A stretch of DNA of 64,000 nt from an uncultured Prochlorococcus sp. (lineage in GTDB: Bacteria; Cyanobacteriota; Cyanobacteriia; PCC-6307; Cyanobiaceae), in NCBI GenBank assembly GCA_902595175.1, contig CACJPB010000001.1, positions 113,997-177,996 on the forward strand. Reading direction: 5' to 3'. Made by a program: the position numbers and the translations under genes. Below, piece after piece: positions 9,546 through 19,076 of the stretch. Under the pieces are notes generated by a model. It did not search any database. It saw only the letters and a list, made by a program, of their open reading frames with translations, and was not told the DNA's origin. Numbering within the stretch: the stretch's first letter is position 1; each line of letters starts with the position of its first letter.

Positions 9546-9593
9546 ATCAATACAAGGATTTAATTATATGATTGATCAAATCCTTGTATTGAT
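9546..9593. repeat. Perfect 16-bp inverted repeat spanning the cobK stop, upstream of cutA
   Basis: Arms ATCAATACAAGGATTT (9546-9561) and AAATCCTTGTATTGAT (9578-9593) pair perfectly around a 16-nt loop. The structure includes the last 15 or so codons of cobK and ends just before the cutA start. Neither side has a clear T-run, so a classical terminator is not obvious. Processing, attenuation or a translation block on cutA are alternatives. Confidence 0.75.
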
Positions 9594-10347
9594 TAAAAGT
9601 GTAAGAATAATCATTTTTTATTTTTGGCCTTTTAACCAAAAATAACTTCATATTACTTCCAGAAATAATACTTTCCCAGTTTTTCTGAGAATAACTTCCT
9701 GATTCTCTGCATAGAACATAATCTATCTCCCAAAAATCACAGAGTTTTTTTTCTAAAATTCTTTCATTATTTTTACTCGGTTCAAGTATCGCTATATTTG
9801 AATTTTCAATACATGATCCAAAAGCTTTAGTTATACTCTCATAGGTAGGAAGTACCCTTGTAAATACATTTGCCTTACAATTCATATAATAATTTGCTGT
9901 ATCGCTAAGGAATCTTGAACCTATTGCCAAAAGAATGTTCTTATTTTCCAAATCAACATTATTTATATCTTTTAAATTATCAATATAAAAAAAATTATTA
10001 GTTTTATTTATTAGAGATTTCCTCTCAAAAAGTAATAGAGGTGTATGAATCTCTTTACATGCATCATTAAGATTTTCAGAAATTATTACGGCAAAAGGAT
10101 GAGTAGCATCGACAACGAATGTGATTTTATTTTTATTTATGAAATTAATAATTTGATCTTTATTATTTAATTTACCCGTAATGATATGTAACTTTGGATT
10201 TTCAATATATGCTTGCCCTGCTTTATGAGTTAAAACACTTGCAAAGACTGAATAATTAAGTTCAAGAAGCCTATTAGCTATTTCAGGTCCATCCGAAGTT
10301 CCTGATAGGATCCAAACATTTTTATAGCAATTTTCTTGATTCTGCAT
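9547..10347 (-). CDS. cobK: Precorrin-6A reductase (CobK/CbiJ family)
   Basis: This enzyme of corrin ring synthesis reduces precorrin-6 with NAD(P)H. The 266-residue protein has the family's N-terminal nucleotide-binding pattern (WILSGTSDGPEIANRLL). The central VDATHPFAVIISENL block (about residues 80-94) and the C-terminal ESGSYSQKNW segment, which resembles the typical reductase ending, are also seen. The gene belongs to the (pseudo)cobalamin pathway together with cobM at 47514. Its last codons lie inside a large inverted repeat before cutA. It is divergent from ssb. Confidence 0.9.
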   Translation of the reverse strand: MQNQENCYKNVWILSGTSDGPEIANRLLELNYSVFASVLTHKAGQAYIENPKLHIITGKLNNKDQIINFINKNKITFVVDATHPFAVIISENLNDACKEIHTPLLLFERKSLINKTNNFFYIDNLKDINNVDLENKNILLAIGSRFLSDTANYYMNCKANVFTRVLPTYESITKAFGSCIENSNIAILEPSKNNERILEKKLCDFWEIDYVLCRESGSYSQKNWESIISGSNMKLFLVKRPKIKNDYSYTFNQYKDLINHIIKSLY

Positions 10348-10375
10348 CAGTATGTCTTTAATTAAATAGTAAGTA

Positions 10376-10801
10376 ATGAATCATTGTTTAATTCAGGCGG
10401 TAATTAATAGCGCTCCCCAAATGAGGTATACAAAAGAAAACCAAACTCCAATTGCAGAAATGATTGTTAATTTTAAAGGATTACGTAGTGAAGATCCAAC
10501 CAGAGAACTCAAGATCATAGGATGGGGAAATATTGCCCAAGAAATGGTAGACGAACTAAAGGAAGGGCAAAATATTGTTATTGAGGGACGTCTAAAGATG
10601 AATTCTGTCACGAGAAAAGACGGAATAAAAGAAAAGCAACCAGAACTAACAGCTTCAAAGATTCATCAAATATCGCCAGTTAACGTTTTTAATTCTGATC
10701 AAAAAGAAAATAACGAGTCATTTGAAAATAAAGAAACCACCGAAAAATCTAGTTGGGATAGTTCACCTTTAGTACCTGAAGTTGACGAAATACCTTTTTA
10801 A
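10376..10801 (+). CDS. ssb: Single-stranded DNA-binding protein
   Basis: The 141-residue protein has an N-terminal OB-fold region (residues 1-105, with ELKIIGWGNIAQEM and the GQNIVIEGRL strand). A low-complexity polar linker and the acidic tip EVDEIPF follow; this resembles the SSB C-terminal peptide that recruits replication and repair enzymes. The OB fold is divergent from E. coli SSB but typical of picocyanobacterial Ssb. It starts at ATG 28 bp from the divergent cobK. Confidence 0.9.
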   Translation: MNHCLIQAVINSAPQMRYTKENQTPIAEMIVNFKGLRSEDPTRELKIIGWGNIAQEMVDELKEGQNIVIEGRLKMNSVTRKDGIKEKQPELTASKIHQISPVNVFNSDQKENNESFENKETTEKSSWDSSPLVPEVDEIPF

Positions 10802-10802
10802 A

Positions 10803-10985
10803 TCAAATATCATCATTATTTTCTTGAACACTTATAATAAACTTGCTTATTTTTCTTTCAAGTGCGGCAAGTTCGCTTCTGATTTCTGGCCATTTACCCT
10901 TATCAAGATTTTCTAGTAGCCATGCTCTATCTTGATCAAGTTTAAAAATTAAATCTCCTTGATTTGCAGTATTAGAATCTTGCAT
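10803..10985 (-). CDS. Conserved hypothetical small protein
   Basis: The 60-residue soluble protein (from ATG 10985; an upstream GTG at 11000 is the alternative) has the pattern LDQDRAWLLENLDKGKWPEI followed by a helix of alternating charge (LAALERKISKF). Small proteins of this kind are conserved in cyanobacteria without known function. It abuts the end of ssb and is divergent from the DUF2854 gene. Confidence 0.65.
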   Translation of the reverse strand: MQDSNTANQGDLIFKLDQDRAWLLENLDKGKWPEIRSELAALERKISKFIISVQENNDDI

Positions 10986-11027
10986 AATACTTGTTAGCAC
11001 ATCTAAAACTCATTCTACTAAATCAAA

Positions 11028-11558
11028 ATGAAGAAATACTTATCTCCTGGGAACTTAATCGTAACCGCTGGGGGTATATTAGCTTTTGTTGGAATGACTG
11101 CTTATTTTACAGACTCAGTGAATTTAAGTGTACCTACTTTTTTTTATGGAGTACCTATTTTTCTAATTGGATTAGGCTTAAAGACTTCTGAGATACCTCC
11201 TGTAGAGTTGTTTGATAAGACAAATTTTGCGACAAATAAATTTAATAGACCAAAAGAATTAACAGCACTAGTTAAAGATGTTACAAGATGGAGGTATGGG
11301 ATAAAAGCTCATCTTGAATCGTCATTAGAATCTTTAAACTTGTGGGACGAGGATAACCCCCCTCAATTAAAAGAAATAGAAGAAATTACAAAGGAAGAAA
11401 AAAATGGTCTCAGAATGCGTTTCGAATTAAACGCTGTCCCTCTAGAAAAATGGATTGAAAAACAAGAAAGATTAAACAGGTTTTTCGTCAAAGGTCTTGA
11501 ATCAGAATTTATTATCGACGATAATAAAAAAGAATTTGATTTTATTCTCTTTTATTGA
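11028..11558 (+). CDS. DUF2854 family membrane protein
   Basis: The 176-residue protein has two closely spaced N-terminal transmembrane helices (about residues 10-28 and 34-52, the second in FYGVPIFLIGLGLKTSEI). A conserved cytoplasmic domain follows, with TRWRYGIKAHLESSLESL and an acidic C-terminal part. The two-helix hairpin plus PPVELF and RYG segments match DUF2854, found in cyanobacteria and plastid-bearing eukaryotes. Function unknown. argB lies 64 bp downstream on the same strand. Confidence 0.82.
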   Translation: MKKYLSPGNLIVTAGGILAFVGMTAYFTDSVNLSVPTFFYGVPIFLIGLGLKTSEIPPVELFDKTNFATNKFNRPKELTALVKDVTRWRYGIKAHLESSLESLNLWDEDNPPQLKEIEEITKEEKNGLRMRFELNAVPLEKWIEKQERLNRFFVKGLESEFIIDDNKKEFDFILFY

Positions 11559-11622
11559 ATATAGGGATATATTTGTAAAAACCTAATTTTTCAATTCAAT
11601 CAAGTTTTAATTAGTTTTAATA

Positions 11623-12474
11623 ATGCATGATTCTCAAAGAGTATCAATCTTAAGCGAAGCACTTCCATATATACAAAGTTTCTCAGGTAGAAAAATTGTT
11701 ATAAAGTATGGCGGTTCTGTTATGGAAAATGATAATTTAAAAAATGCTTTTTTTAGAGACATAGCACTTTTATCAACCGTTGGGGTTTGTCCGATAGTAA
11801 TTCATGGAGGTGGACCCGAGATTAATAATTGGTTAAAGAAATTAGAAATATCTCCTAAATTCGAAAATGGATTAAGAATTACTGATCAAAAAACAATGGA
11901 AATTGTCGAGATGGTTCTAATGGGTAGAGTTAACAAACAAATTGTAAAAGGCATTAATAAAACTGGATCCTTAGCTGTGGGGATATCAGGTCTTGATGGC
12001 AACTTAATTCAATCTAGAGAACTAGGAGATGGGAGCCATGGATTAGTGGGAGAGGTTACAAAAATCAATCCTGAAATATTAGATCCTCTTATTTCTAAAG
12101 GATATATCCCAATTATTTCTAGCATTGGATCAACCTTGGAGGGTATTTCCCATAACATCAATGCAGATTTTGTTGCTGGAGAAATTGCTGCCGCAATAAA
12201 TGCAGAAAAACTTATTCTTCTTACTGATACTCAAGGGATCTTAAAAGAAAAAGATAACAAAAGTAGTCTTGTTGAAAAAACTAATCTTAAAGAAGCAAGA
12301 GATTTTATTGATAAAAAAATTGTGACAGAAGGTATGATTCCAAAGACAGAATGCTGTATAAGAGCTTTAGCACAAGGAGTTAAAGCAGCTCACATAATTG
12401 ATGGAAGAATAGAACATTCATTACTTCTTGAGATTTTTACAAATTCCGGAATAGGTACAATGATAGTCGCCTAA
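11623..12474 (+). CDS. argB: Acetylglutamate kinase
   Basis: ArgB phosphorylates N-acetylglutamate in arginine synthesis. The 283-residue protein shows the amino-acid kinase pattern KYGGSVM (about residue 27), [12 protein letters not shown] (substrate site), the GLDGNL loop, [15 protein letters not shown] and [15 protein letters not shown] near the C-terminus. In cyanobacteria the enzyme is feedback-inhibited by arginine and relieved by PII. The N-terminal extension before KYGG fits the arginine-sensitive type, but PII control cannot be proven from sequence. The next gene starts 3 bp after the stop. Confidence 0.97.
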   Translation: MHDSQRVSILSEALPYIQSFSGRKIVIKYGGSVMENDNLKNAFFRDIALLSTVGVCPIVIHGGGPEINNWLKKLEISPKFENGLRITDQKTMEIVEMVLMGRVNKQIVKGINKTGSLAVGISGLDGNLIQSRELGDGSHGLVGEVTKINPEILDPLISKGYIPIISSIGSTLEGISHNINADFVAGEIAAAINAEKLILLTDTQGILKEKDNKSSLVEKTNLKEARDFIDKKIVTEGMIPKTECCIRALAQGVKAAHIIDGRIEHSLLLEIFTNSGIGTMIVA

Positions 12475-12477
12475 CTC

Positions 12478-13587
12478 ATGAAAACTTATGAGCAAGTTTT
12501 AGAAACAGTAGAACTTGCTTTAGCTAAAGGTGAGTATAAATATTGTATTGAATTCCTTTTGCCCATAATCGAATCATTTCCTTTAACAAGCAAAGAGGGA
12601 GTAAATTTAAGAACAATCTTAATTACTGCTCTTTGTGGAATTAATAAAAAGGAGGAGGCTAAAAGGTTTTGTAAAGAACTTCTGAAATCTTATGATAATA
12701 AGACGAGAGAAAATGCAAAATATTTGATGGAAGTTATAGACTCTCCTGACATTAAAAAGCCAGAAAATTGGAACGTACAGTTTGAAAGCGACCCATCACT
12801 CAATAAAAAATCTCTTAACTCACTGCGTAAAAAAAGAGAAGTATTGAAGAAAAAAAAGTTTATTAATGTAACTGAGACACCTACTGGTGAAACAAAACCC
12901 TTTCAGAAAGGCTTTTCACTGATCATTTTTTTAATACTATTATTATTGATTCCACTTTTAAGTGGATGCGTTAAAATTGAGGATACCCTTGACCTTAGTG
13001 AACTTGATTCAATAACAAATAATCTAGTGATAGAAAGTAAATATATTAAGAAATTTCCTTGGCAATCAAAATTTGAAGAAAAGATGAAAGATTTTTTTCC
13101 AGACGCAGAAATTGAACAAGACGAATCAACTTTTTCTTTGAAACATAAAAATCTCAATTTAGAAGATACAAAGCAAGTTCTTAAAATCACCCAGAATACA
13201 GCTGGAGAGTTAGCGGGAGAATCAACAAATATAGAAATTAATGCCACTCAAAAAAACTTCATTTTTTTTAAAAAATACTTTTATAAATTAGATTTGGATC
13301 TAAATTCTATTGAAGGCATTGATAATTTAGAACTCATTTTCAAAATTATTCACCCTAATAAGGCTATCCTTACTGATAAAAATATTTCAAATTTAGAAAT
13401 CACAAAAAATCTAATAATTTGGAATTTAAATCAAGGGCAGATAAATAGTCTTGAATTTTCTTTCTGGAGCTTAAACAAACTTTTCATTTGGCTATTCATT
13501 ATTTTAATAATTATCTTATTGGCTTATTTATTAAGATTCTATAGATTTAAATTAGGTTCAGATTTACCTCAACTTCCATCAAAGTAA
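12478..13587 (+). CDS. DUF3153 protein with internal lipobox-like site
   Basis: The 369-residue protein has three parts. Residues 1-135 are soluble and helical, resembling a TPR-type repeat, with a lysine-rich end. A hydrophobic helix lies at about 146-163 and ends in LLSGC with C164, like a lipoprotein signal. A domain of about 165 residues (165-330) typical of cyanobacterial DUF3153 follows, and the protein ends with a transmembrane helix (about 335-354) and a short tail. The lipobox is internal, so either it is unused or the protein would be cut in two. It starts 3 bp after argB and abuts the convergent priA stop with no gap. Function unknown. Confidence 0.75.
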   Translation: MKTYEQVLETVELALAKGEYKYCIEFLLPIIESFPLTSKEGVNLRTILITALCGINKKEEAKRFCKELLKSYDNKTRENAKYLMEVIDSPDIKKPENWNVQFESDPSLNKKSLNSLRKKREVLKKKKFINVTETPTGETKPFQKGFSLIIFLILLLLIPLLSGCVKIEDTLDLSELDSITNNLVIESKYIKKFPWQSKFEEKMKDFFPDAEIEQDESTFSLKHKNLNLEDTKQVLKITQNTAGELAGESTNIEINATQKNFIFFKKYFYKLDLDLNSIEGIDNLELIFKIIHPNKAILTDKNISNLEITKNLIIWNLNQGQINSLEFSFWSLNKLFIWLFIILIIILLAYLLRFYRFKLGSDLPQLPSK

Positions 13588-15864
13588 TTACAACTCTGCT
13601 GGATTAACATCTATTGTTAAAAAAACATTTTTTGGAATAAGTTTCCATAATATTGATCTATCAGGTAAAGGTATATTTGTTCCTTCAGGTCCATGTATTA
13701 ATATCTGCCATCTAAATTTTTTGCCTACTTTAGCAATTAAACTAGGTGCAGGGCCAATTAATTTCCAATTCTTTTTCTCACAAAAATTAAGTAGATATTT
13801 TGCTAATTTTATCGCAATTGATTCAGTTAATTCATAATTTTCACCTGATAATTTAAGAAGGCAAATCATGCAGAATGGGAATAAATTGGCATCTTTTCTC
13901 AATCTCGAGTTTTCAATTAGGAATCTTTCATAATCTCTTTTCTGAAGATACGAAATTACAGGATGGTTAGGTTTATATGTTTGAAAAATTACTTTTCCTT
14001 TTTTTTGAGCCCTACCTGCCCTGCCTGCTAATTGTAAAAACAATTGTAATGATTTTTCTTCTGCCGAAATATCTGGGCGATGGAGCAACCCATCTGCTGC
14101 AATAACTACTGAAAGAGTAATATTGGGGATGTCAATCCCTTTTGCCAACATTTGAGTTCCTACAAGAATATCAGCATCACCTTTAGAAAACTTTGAAAGA
14201 ATATCTCTATGACCATCTTTTCCTGAGGTTGTGTCTCTATCAAAGCGAAGTACTCTTAAGTCAGGAAATTCTTCATTTAAAAACTCTATTACCCTTTGTG
14301 TACCTATTCCAAAAGGTTTAAAGGCAGTTGAATGACAATCTGGACAACGCTTGAGCAATCTCGATTTATGATCACACCAATGACAACTTAACCATTTTTT
14401 TCCTTGTGAGCCGAGATGCACTGATAAAGGAACGTCACAGTTTGGGCAATTTATTAAATATCCGCAATTTCTGCAGCTTAAAAAACCACTGTGCCCCCTC
14501 CTAGGGATCAAAATTATTGCCTGCTCTTTTTTAAAGCGTAGTTGAGGAAGCAATTTTAATAATTCATTAGAAAAAATTTTCATATTTCCTTTCTTGAACT
14601 CATCCCGCATATCAACAATTCTTATTTCAGGAATCTCATTCCTAGATATCCTTTGAATCATTCTTACCAATTTAAAATTATTTTCAAAAATACACTTTTT
14701 CCAGGTCTTCATTGATGGGGTTGCACTCCCAAAAATTAACTTTGCAGAATTCCTTTTTACTATTTCAACAGCAATTTCTCTTGCGTCATAACAAGGCATA
14801 GGACTATCTTGTTTGTAAGAGACATCATGTTCTTCATCCATGATTATTAATCCTAGATTTTTTATTGGAAGAAAAACTGCGGATCTTGTTCCTATAACTA
14901 TTAAAGGTTCATTAGCATTATTAATTTTCTTCCAAACCACAGTTCTTTGATTGGGAGAACAGTTACTATGATATTCGTAAACGACATTATTAAATCGCCG
15001 ACTAAACCTATCAATAAGTTGAGGAATTAGTCCGATTTCTGGGGCTAGTATCAAACAACTTTTTTTCTTAAGAAATTGATCTTCAGCAATTCTCATATAA
15101 ACTTCTGTTTTACCTGAACCTGTTTCACCCCATAGAAGTAAAACATCTCCTGGATTCATTTTTTGAAATTCTTGAAATGCAATTTTTTGCTCATTTGTAA
15201 GATTTGGTTTTTTAGTCGCAATATGATCATTTAAAAAGTTATTTAACTTAGTATTTATATTTTTTTTTCTTTTAGATTTAACAAGGTAATTTTTACTGAC
15301 CATTGAGTTAATAAGAGTGTAATTAAAACCAGACTTTACTAATTCACTTTGCCAATTACCTTTTTCAGGCAAAGTATTCATTAAAAAAAATTCTTTTTTT
15401 GTTAATCCATTTTTCTTAATATCAAATTCTTTTTTAGTTTCAATCCATATTTGATCTTTTAAACCTTTAGAAAAATTCTTATATTTACCAATCCAGCCAG
15501 GAGGAAATGCAGTTTTAAACATTTTTAAATTACTAACCATATAAAAAGAGGCTAGGGACTCTATCCATTCTCTCCAAGAGTCATCTATTACTTTTTTCTG
15601 CAAAATACTTTCAACAAACAAATATCTTATGCTTTTTCCTCCAGTAATATTTACTTCATCATTATTGATTATCGAAAACTTTTTTTTTGAGATCACTAAC
15701 CCATTTAATAATCTCCCTCTAAGTTTCACACTTACAATATCCCCAACTCCTGCTCCAAGATTATTTCCGTCTAAATAGTCAAAGCTTTCATTACTACTTC
15801 CTGTATCAAGCAAAATTTCCAATTTGTAGGAGATATTCAATAACTGATTACTTGCCGGCTTCAA
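13588..15864 (-). CDS. priA: Primosomal protein N' (PriA helicase)
   Basis: PriA restarts stalled replication forks as a 3'-5' helicase. The 758-residue protein has an N-terminal DNA-binding region (1-220), Walker A GETGSGKTEVYM (about 247), the DEEH box (IIMDEEHDVSYK, about 345), GSATPSM, and a zinc-binding block with paired cysteines (CRNCGYLINCPNC, CHWCDHK, CPDC). Helicase motifs V-VI (GTQMLAKGIDIPNI, LAGRAGRAQKKG) and a C-terminal domain follow. The start is TTG. The gene is divergent from rpoD across a 325-bp gap. Confidence 0.97.
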   Translation of the reverse strand: MKPASNQLLNISYKLEILLDTGSSNESFDYLDGNNLGAGVGDIVSVKLRGRLLNGLVISKKKFSIINNDEVNITGGKSIRYLFVESILQKKVIDDSWREWIESLASFYMVSNLKMFKTAFPPGWIGKYKNFSKGLKDQIWIETKKEFDIKKNGLTKKEFFLMNTLPEKGNWQSELVKSGFNYTLINSMVSKNYLVKSKRKKNINTKLNNFLNDHIATKKPNLTNEQKIAFQEFQKMNPGDVLLLWGETGSGKTEVYMRIAEDQFLKKKSCLILAPEIGLIPQLIDRFSRRFNNVVYEYHSNCSPNQRTVVWKKINNANEPLIVIGTRSAVFLPIKNLGLIIMDEEHDVSYKQDSPMPCYDAREIAVEIVKRNSAKLIFGSATPSMKTWKKCIFENNFKLVRMIQRISRNEIPEIRIVDMRDEFKKGNMKIFSNELLKLLPQLRFKKEQAIILIPRRGHSGFLSCRNCGYLINCPNCDVPLSVHLGSQGKKWLSCHWCDHKSRLLKRCPDCHSTAFKPFGIGTQRVIEFLNEEFPDLRVLRFDRDTTSGKDGHRDILSKFSKGDADILVGTQMLAKGIDIPNITLSVVIAADGLLHRPDISAEEKSLQLFLQLAGRAGRAQKKGKVIFQTYKPNHPVISYLQKRDYERFLIENSRLRKDANLFPFCMICLLKLSGENYELTESIAIKLAKYLLNFCEKKNWKLIGPAPSLIAKVGKKFRWQILIHGPEGTNIPLPDRSILWKLIPKNVFLTIDVNPAEL

Positions 15865-16189
15865 AACTTTTTCTTAGTATTGGATTGTTGAACATTCCAC
15901 AAAGTGTTTTTTGCACATTGTAAGTATCCTGCTCTTAAGGGAGACATGAAGCTTTGATCATTGACTGAAAATTCAATAAATGATCTGCCTGTCTGAGAAA
16001 TCCCAAGACTTTTTACTTTAGGTAATCTATAGCACTATTTAAATTTTTCAACAATTTAAAAAAACTTTTTTATTCAAATTCCTGGAAAAAGTTCTTTTAC
16101 AAATTAACGGGGAAATTTACTACTAAATGTACAAATTAGCCCTAAATAAAATTTAATCTAGTTAAATTCACCGTAGAAAGGAGTCCATC
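15865..16189. other. 325-bp intergenic region between priA and rpoD
   Basis: This is among the largest gaps in the window. It separates divergent priA and rpoD and should hold both promoters and a long rpoD leader. No ORF over 13 codons is seen on the plus strand. The last part has a strong Shine-Dalgarno sequence. No tRNA, known sRNA motif or convincing hairpin is recognised. Confidence 0.6.
16177..16183 (+). promoter_or_regulatory. Strong Shine-Dalgarno site of rpoD
   Basis: AAAGGAG lies 6 nt upstream of the rpoD ATG. Most genes in this window lack such a clear site, so it fixes the rpoD start and suggests efficient initiation. Confidence 0.75.
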
Positions 16190-17371
16190 ATGTGTCCAGT
16201 CGCAGCAGAATCAAAGAATTCCAAGCCCAGCTCAAAAAAAAAGATTAACAAAAAAATTAATACTAATTTAGAAACAGTAGTTGAAGAAGAAAATAATATT
16301 AATAGCCAAAGTTTACAGACATCATCTGATTCGAACGAAAGTGGCATAGAAACCAATAATGAATTTAATGATTCTGACGAAGAAGATAAAGGGCTCGGAA
16401 ATATTAAGCTTGGGCCAAAAGGTATCTACACTGAAGATTCAATAAGAGTTTATCTACAGGAAATTGGAAGAATTAGACTTTTAAGACCAGATGAAGAAAT
16501 TGAGCTTGCAAGAAAAATTGCTGACTTACTCCAATTAGAAGAGATAGCAACCCAATATGAATCAGAAAAAGGACATTTCCCATCTGTCAGAGAATGGGCC
16601 GAGTTAATAGATATGCCTCTTCCCAAATTTAGAAGAAGACTTCTCTTAGGAAGGAGAGCTAAAGAAAAAATGGTTCAATCAAATTTAAGATTAGTTGTTT
16701 CCATTGCTAAAAAATATATGAATAGAGGTTTATCATTTCAAGATTTAATCCAAGAAGGAAGTTTGGGTCTAATAAGGGCAGCGGAAAAATTTGATCATGA
16801 AAAAGGTTATAAGTTTTCTACATATGCAACTTGGTGGATTCGCCAAGCCATTACAAGAGCAATTGCTGATCAAAGCAGAACTATTAGATTGCCTGTTCAC
16901 TTATATGAAACAATATCCAGAATTAAAAAAACTACAAAAGTTCTTAGCCAAGAATTTGGCAGAAAACCTAGTGAAGAAGAAATTGCTGAGAGCATGGAAA
17001 TGACAATTGAAAAATTAAGATTTATAGCTAAAAGTGCGCAACTTCCTATTTCTTTAGAAACTCCAATAGGAAAAGAAGAAGACTCAAGACTCGGAGACTT
17101 TATAGAAGCTGATATAGAAAATCCAGAACAAGATGTTTCAAAGACTTTGTTAAGAGAAGATTTGGAAGGAGTTTTAGCCACTCTGAGTCCAAGAGAAAGA
17201 GATGTTCTCAGATTAAGATATGGAATTGATGATGGAAGAATGAAAACTCTTGAAGAAATTGGTCAGATTTTTGATGTGACTAGAGAAAGAATTAGACAAA
17301 TAGAGGCAAAAGCTCTAAGAAAACTTAGACATCCAAATAGAAATGGGGTTTTAAAAGAATATATAAAATAA
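16190..17371 (+). CDS. rpoD: Principal RNA polymerase sigma factor (SigA/RpoD)
   Basis: The 393-residue sigma-70 protein starts [10 protein letters not shown]. It has a disordered Lys/Asn/Glu-rich N-terminal region (1-75), region 1.2 ([20 protein letters not shown]), region 2 with [30 protein letters not shown] and [10 protein letters not shown], and region 3. Region 4 carries [14 protein letters not shown] and the helix-turn-helix [14 protein letters not shown]. The complete regions 2-4, the acidic linker and the length fit the essential group 1 factor rather than a group 2 alternative. It has its own strong ribosome site and a long leader. Confidence 0.93.
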   Translation: MCPVAAESKNSKPSSKKKINKKINTNLETVVEEENNINSQSLQTSSDSNESGIETNNEFNDSDEEDKGLGNIKLGPKGIYTEDSIRVYLQEIGRIRLLRPDEEIELARKIADLLQLEEIATQYESEKGHFPSVREWAELIDMPLPKFRRRLLLGRRAKEKMVQSNLRLVVSIAKKYMNRGLSFQDLIQEGSLGLIRAAEKFDHEKGYKFSTYATWWIRQAITRAIADQSRTIRLPVHLYETISRIKKTTKVLSQEFGRKPSEEEIAESMEMTIEKLRFIAKSAQLPISLETPIGKEEDSRLGDFIEADIENPEQDVSKTLLREDLEGVLATLSPRERDVLRLRYGIDDGRMKTLEEIGQIFDVTRERIRQIEAKALRKLRHPNRNGVLKEYIK

Positions 17372-17468
17372 AAAAAGTTAAGTATAATACTTAGCGTTAA
17401 AAACTTGCAAAAGAATAGCTTAAAATAGACTCGACTTTATTTTTAATTCAAACTCAAAATAATATTTA

Positions 17469-18425
17469 ATGACAAATTTTAAGCTGAAAATAGCTAGTAG
17501 AAGAAGTAAACTAGCCATGGTTCAAACTTTATGGGTTAAAGATCAACTAGAAAGGTATATTCCTAATTTAGAGGTATCTATACAAGCTATGGCAACTCAA
17601 GGGGACAAAATCCTTGATGTAGCCTTAGCAAAAATAGGCGACAAAGGCTTATTTACAAAAGAACTTGAAGCACAAATGCTCGTAGGCCATGCAGATATAG
17701 CAGTACATTCTCTGAAAGATTTACCAACCAATTTACCAAATGGCCTTAAATTAGGATGCATTACAAAAAGGGAAGATCCTGCAGATGCTTTAGTAGTAAA
17801 CAAAAAAAATAAGTGTTATAAATTAGAAACCTTACCTGAAGGTTCGATTGTTGGGACAAGCTCTCTAAGAAGACTTGCTCAATTAAGAAATAAGTATCCA
17901 CATCTTGTTTTCAAAGATATCAGGGGAAATGTTATTACAAGAATTGAAAAATTAGATGCCGGAGAATTTGATTGTATAATTCTTGCGGCCGCTGGTTTAA
18001 AGAGATTAGGCTTTGAATCAAGAATTCACCAGATTATCCCAAGTGATATTTCTCTTCACGCCGTTGGCCAAGGTGCTCTAGGCATTGAATGTAAATCTGA
18101 TGATAAAAAAGTTTTAGAAATTATCAATGTCTTAGAAGATAAACCCACTAGTCAAAGATGTCTGGCAGAAAGAGCTTTTTTAAGAGAGCTTGAAGGTGGA
18201 TGCCAAGTCCCAATAGGTGTTAATAGTAATATTAATAATGGACAACTTTCCCTTACTGGTATGGTAGCCTCTCTTGACGGAGAAAAGCTTATAAAAGATA
18301 AAGTTATTGGCAATATTAAAGACCCTGAACTTTTAGGAATAGAACTAGCAAAGAAACTAAAGCTCCAAGGTGCAGACAAAATACTCAGCGAAATATTTGA
18401 AGAATTTAGAGAAAACAAAAATTAG
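17469..18425 (+). CDS. hemC: Porphobilinogen deaminase (hydroxymethylbilane synthase)
   Basis: HemC joins four porphobilinogen units to hydroxymethylbilane for heme and chlorophyll. The 318-residue protein has the N-terminal [13 protein letters not shown], the substrate-binding [10 protein letters not shown] (about residues 81-90), [26 protein letters not shown], and the cofactor-attachment Cys in [11 protein letters not shown] (about residue 245). It starts at ATG and lies 97 bp after rpoD. It converges on the second pyrophosphatase gene with no gap; a hairpin spans both stop codons. Confidence 0.97.
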   Translation: MTNFKLKIASRRSKLAMVQTLWVKDQLERYIPNLEVSIQAMATQGDKILDVALAKIGDKGLFTKELEAQMLVGHADIAVHSLKDLPTNLPNGLKLGCITKREDPADALVVNKKNKCYKLETLPEGSIVGTSSLRRLAQLRNKYPHLVFKDIRGNVITRIEKLDAGEFDCIILAAAGLKRLGFESRIHQIIPSDISLHAVGQGALGIECKSDDKKVLEIINVLEDKPTSQRCLAERAFLRELEGGCQVPIGVNSNINNGQLSLTGMVASLDGEKLIKDKVIGNIKDPELLGIELAKKLKLQGADKILSEIFEEFRENKN

Positions 18426-18440
18426 TTAATTTACTAATTT
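18419..18440. terminator. Possible bidirectional terminator between hemC and ppa
   Basis: Arms AAATTAGT (18419-18426) and ACTAATTT (18433-18440) pair perfectly around a 6-nt loop and span both convergent stop codons. The stem is AT-rich and only 8 bp, so the terminator role is tentative. Confidence 0.4.
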
Positions 18441-19013
18441 AGGATCAATTTCTTTTTTGTATCTCTCTTCACAATCTTTAATCACTTTAACAGCTTCTTC
18501 TATCCCAAAAAAACCATTTACAGTACATGTTCCAGGTTTTTTTAGATCTTTATAGTGCTCCCAATAATACTTTGTTTCTTTTAACCAATGCTCTCCAAGG
18601 TCTTCGTAACTTGAAATATGATCCATTCTTTTATCATCTGCGAGAACAGCTATTACCTTATCATCGACCTCTCCACCATCATCAAATTTCATCACCCCAA
18701 TAATCCTTGCCTCCACAATAGATCCAGGAATCAATGGCTCAGTTACACTAACAATTTCTACATCAAGTGGATCTCCATCCTCATCCCATGTCCTTGGTAT
18801 ACATCCATAAGCAAAAGGATAAGCAAGTGAAGAATAACCTACCCTATCAAGTTTAAGGTGGCCCGTTTCTGTAATTAATTCATATTTATTTATGGTATTA
18901 GAATTCAATTCAACAATAGTATTTATTACTGTATTTGAGCTATCAGTGAAAGCATTTAGTATATGTAATAAATTTGGTGTAATCCTGCTTGGAGGTTGAT
19001 TAAGGTTTGCCAT
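18426..19013 (-). CDS. Family I inorganic pyrophosphatase, second copy
   Basis: The 195-residue protein begins MANLNQPPSR; the ATG at 19013 is preferred over TTG 19016. It keeps the family I catalytic set: E35, K43/E45, R57, Y65, Y69, D79-G-D81-P-L-D84, D112, D117, K119 and Y154-K155. Unlike the copy at 3131-3679 it retains all three Asp residues of DGDPLD. It has an unusual N-terminal lead of about 30 residues and only limited similarity to the first copy, so it does not look like a recent duplicate. It may be the main active cytosolic pyrophosphatase. It is convergent with hemC. Confidence 0.88.
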   Translation of the reverse strand: MANLNQPPSRITPNLLHILNAFTDSSNTVINTIVELNSNTINKYELITETGHLKLDRVGYSSLAYPFAYGCIPRTWDEDGDPLDVEIVSVTEPLIPGSIVEARIIGVMKFDDGGEVDDKVIAVLADDKRMDHISSYEDLGEHWLKETKYYWEHYKDLKKPGTCTVNGFFGIEEAVKVIKDCEERYKKEIDPKLVN

Positions 19014-19076
19014 CAAGAAATAATTTTTATTTATCTTACATCCTCACACTCAACCAAATTCTTTAAAAGTAATGTT

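Noticed and set aside
12903..13247. 114-codon minus-strand ORF
   Set aside because: It is antisense to the DUF3153 gene, with no family pattern.
17377..17391. 15-bp dyad TAAGTAT-A-ATACTTA after rpoD as a terminator
   Set aside because: The stem is only 7 bp, with a one-base centre and no T-run; it also contains a TATAAT that may be a promoter element for hemC, so neither role could be supported.
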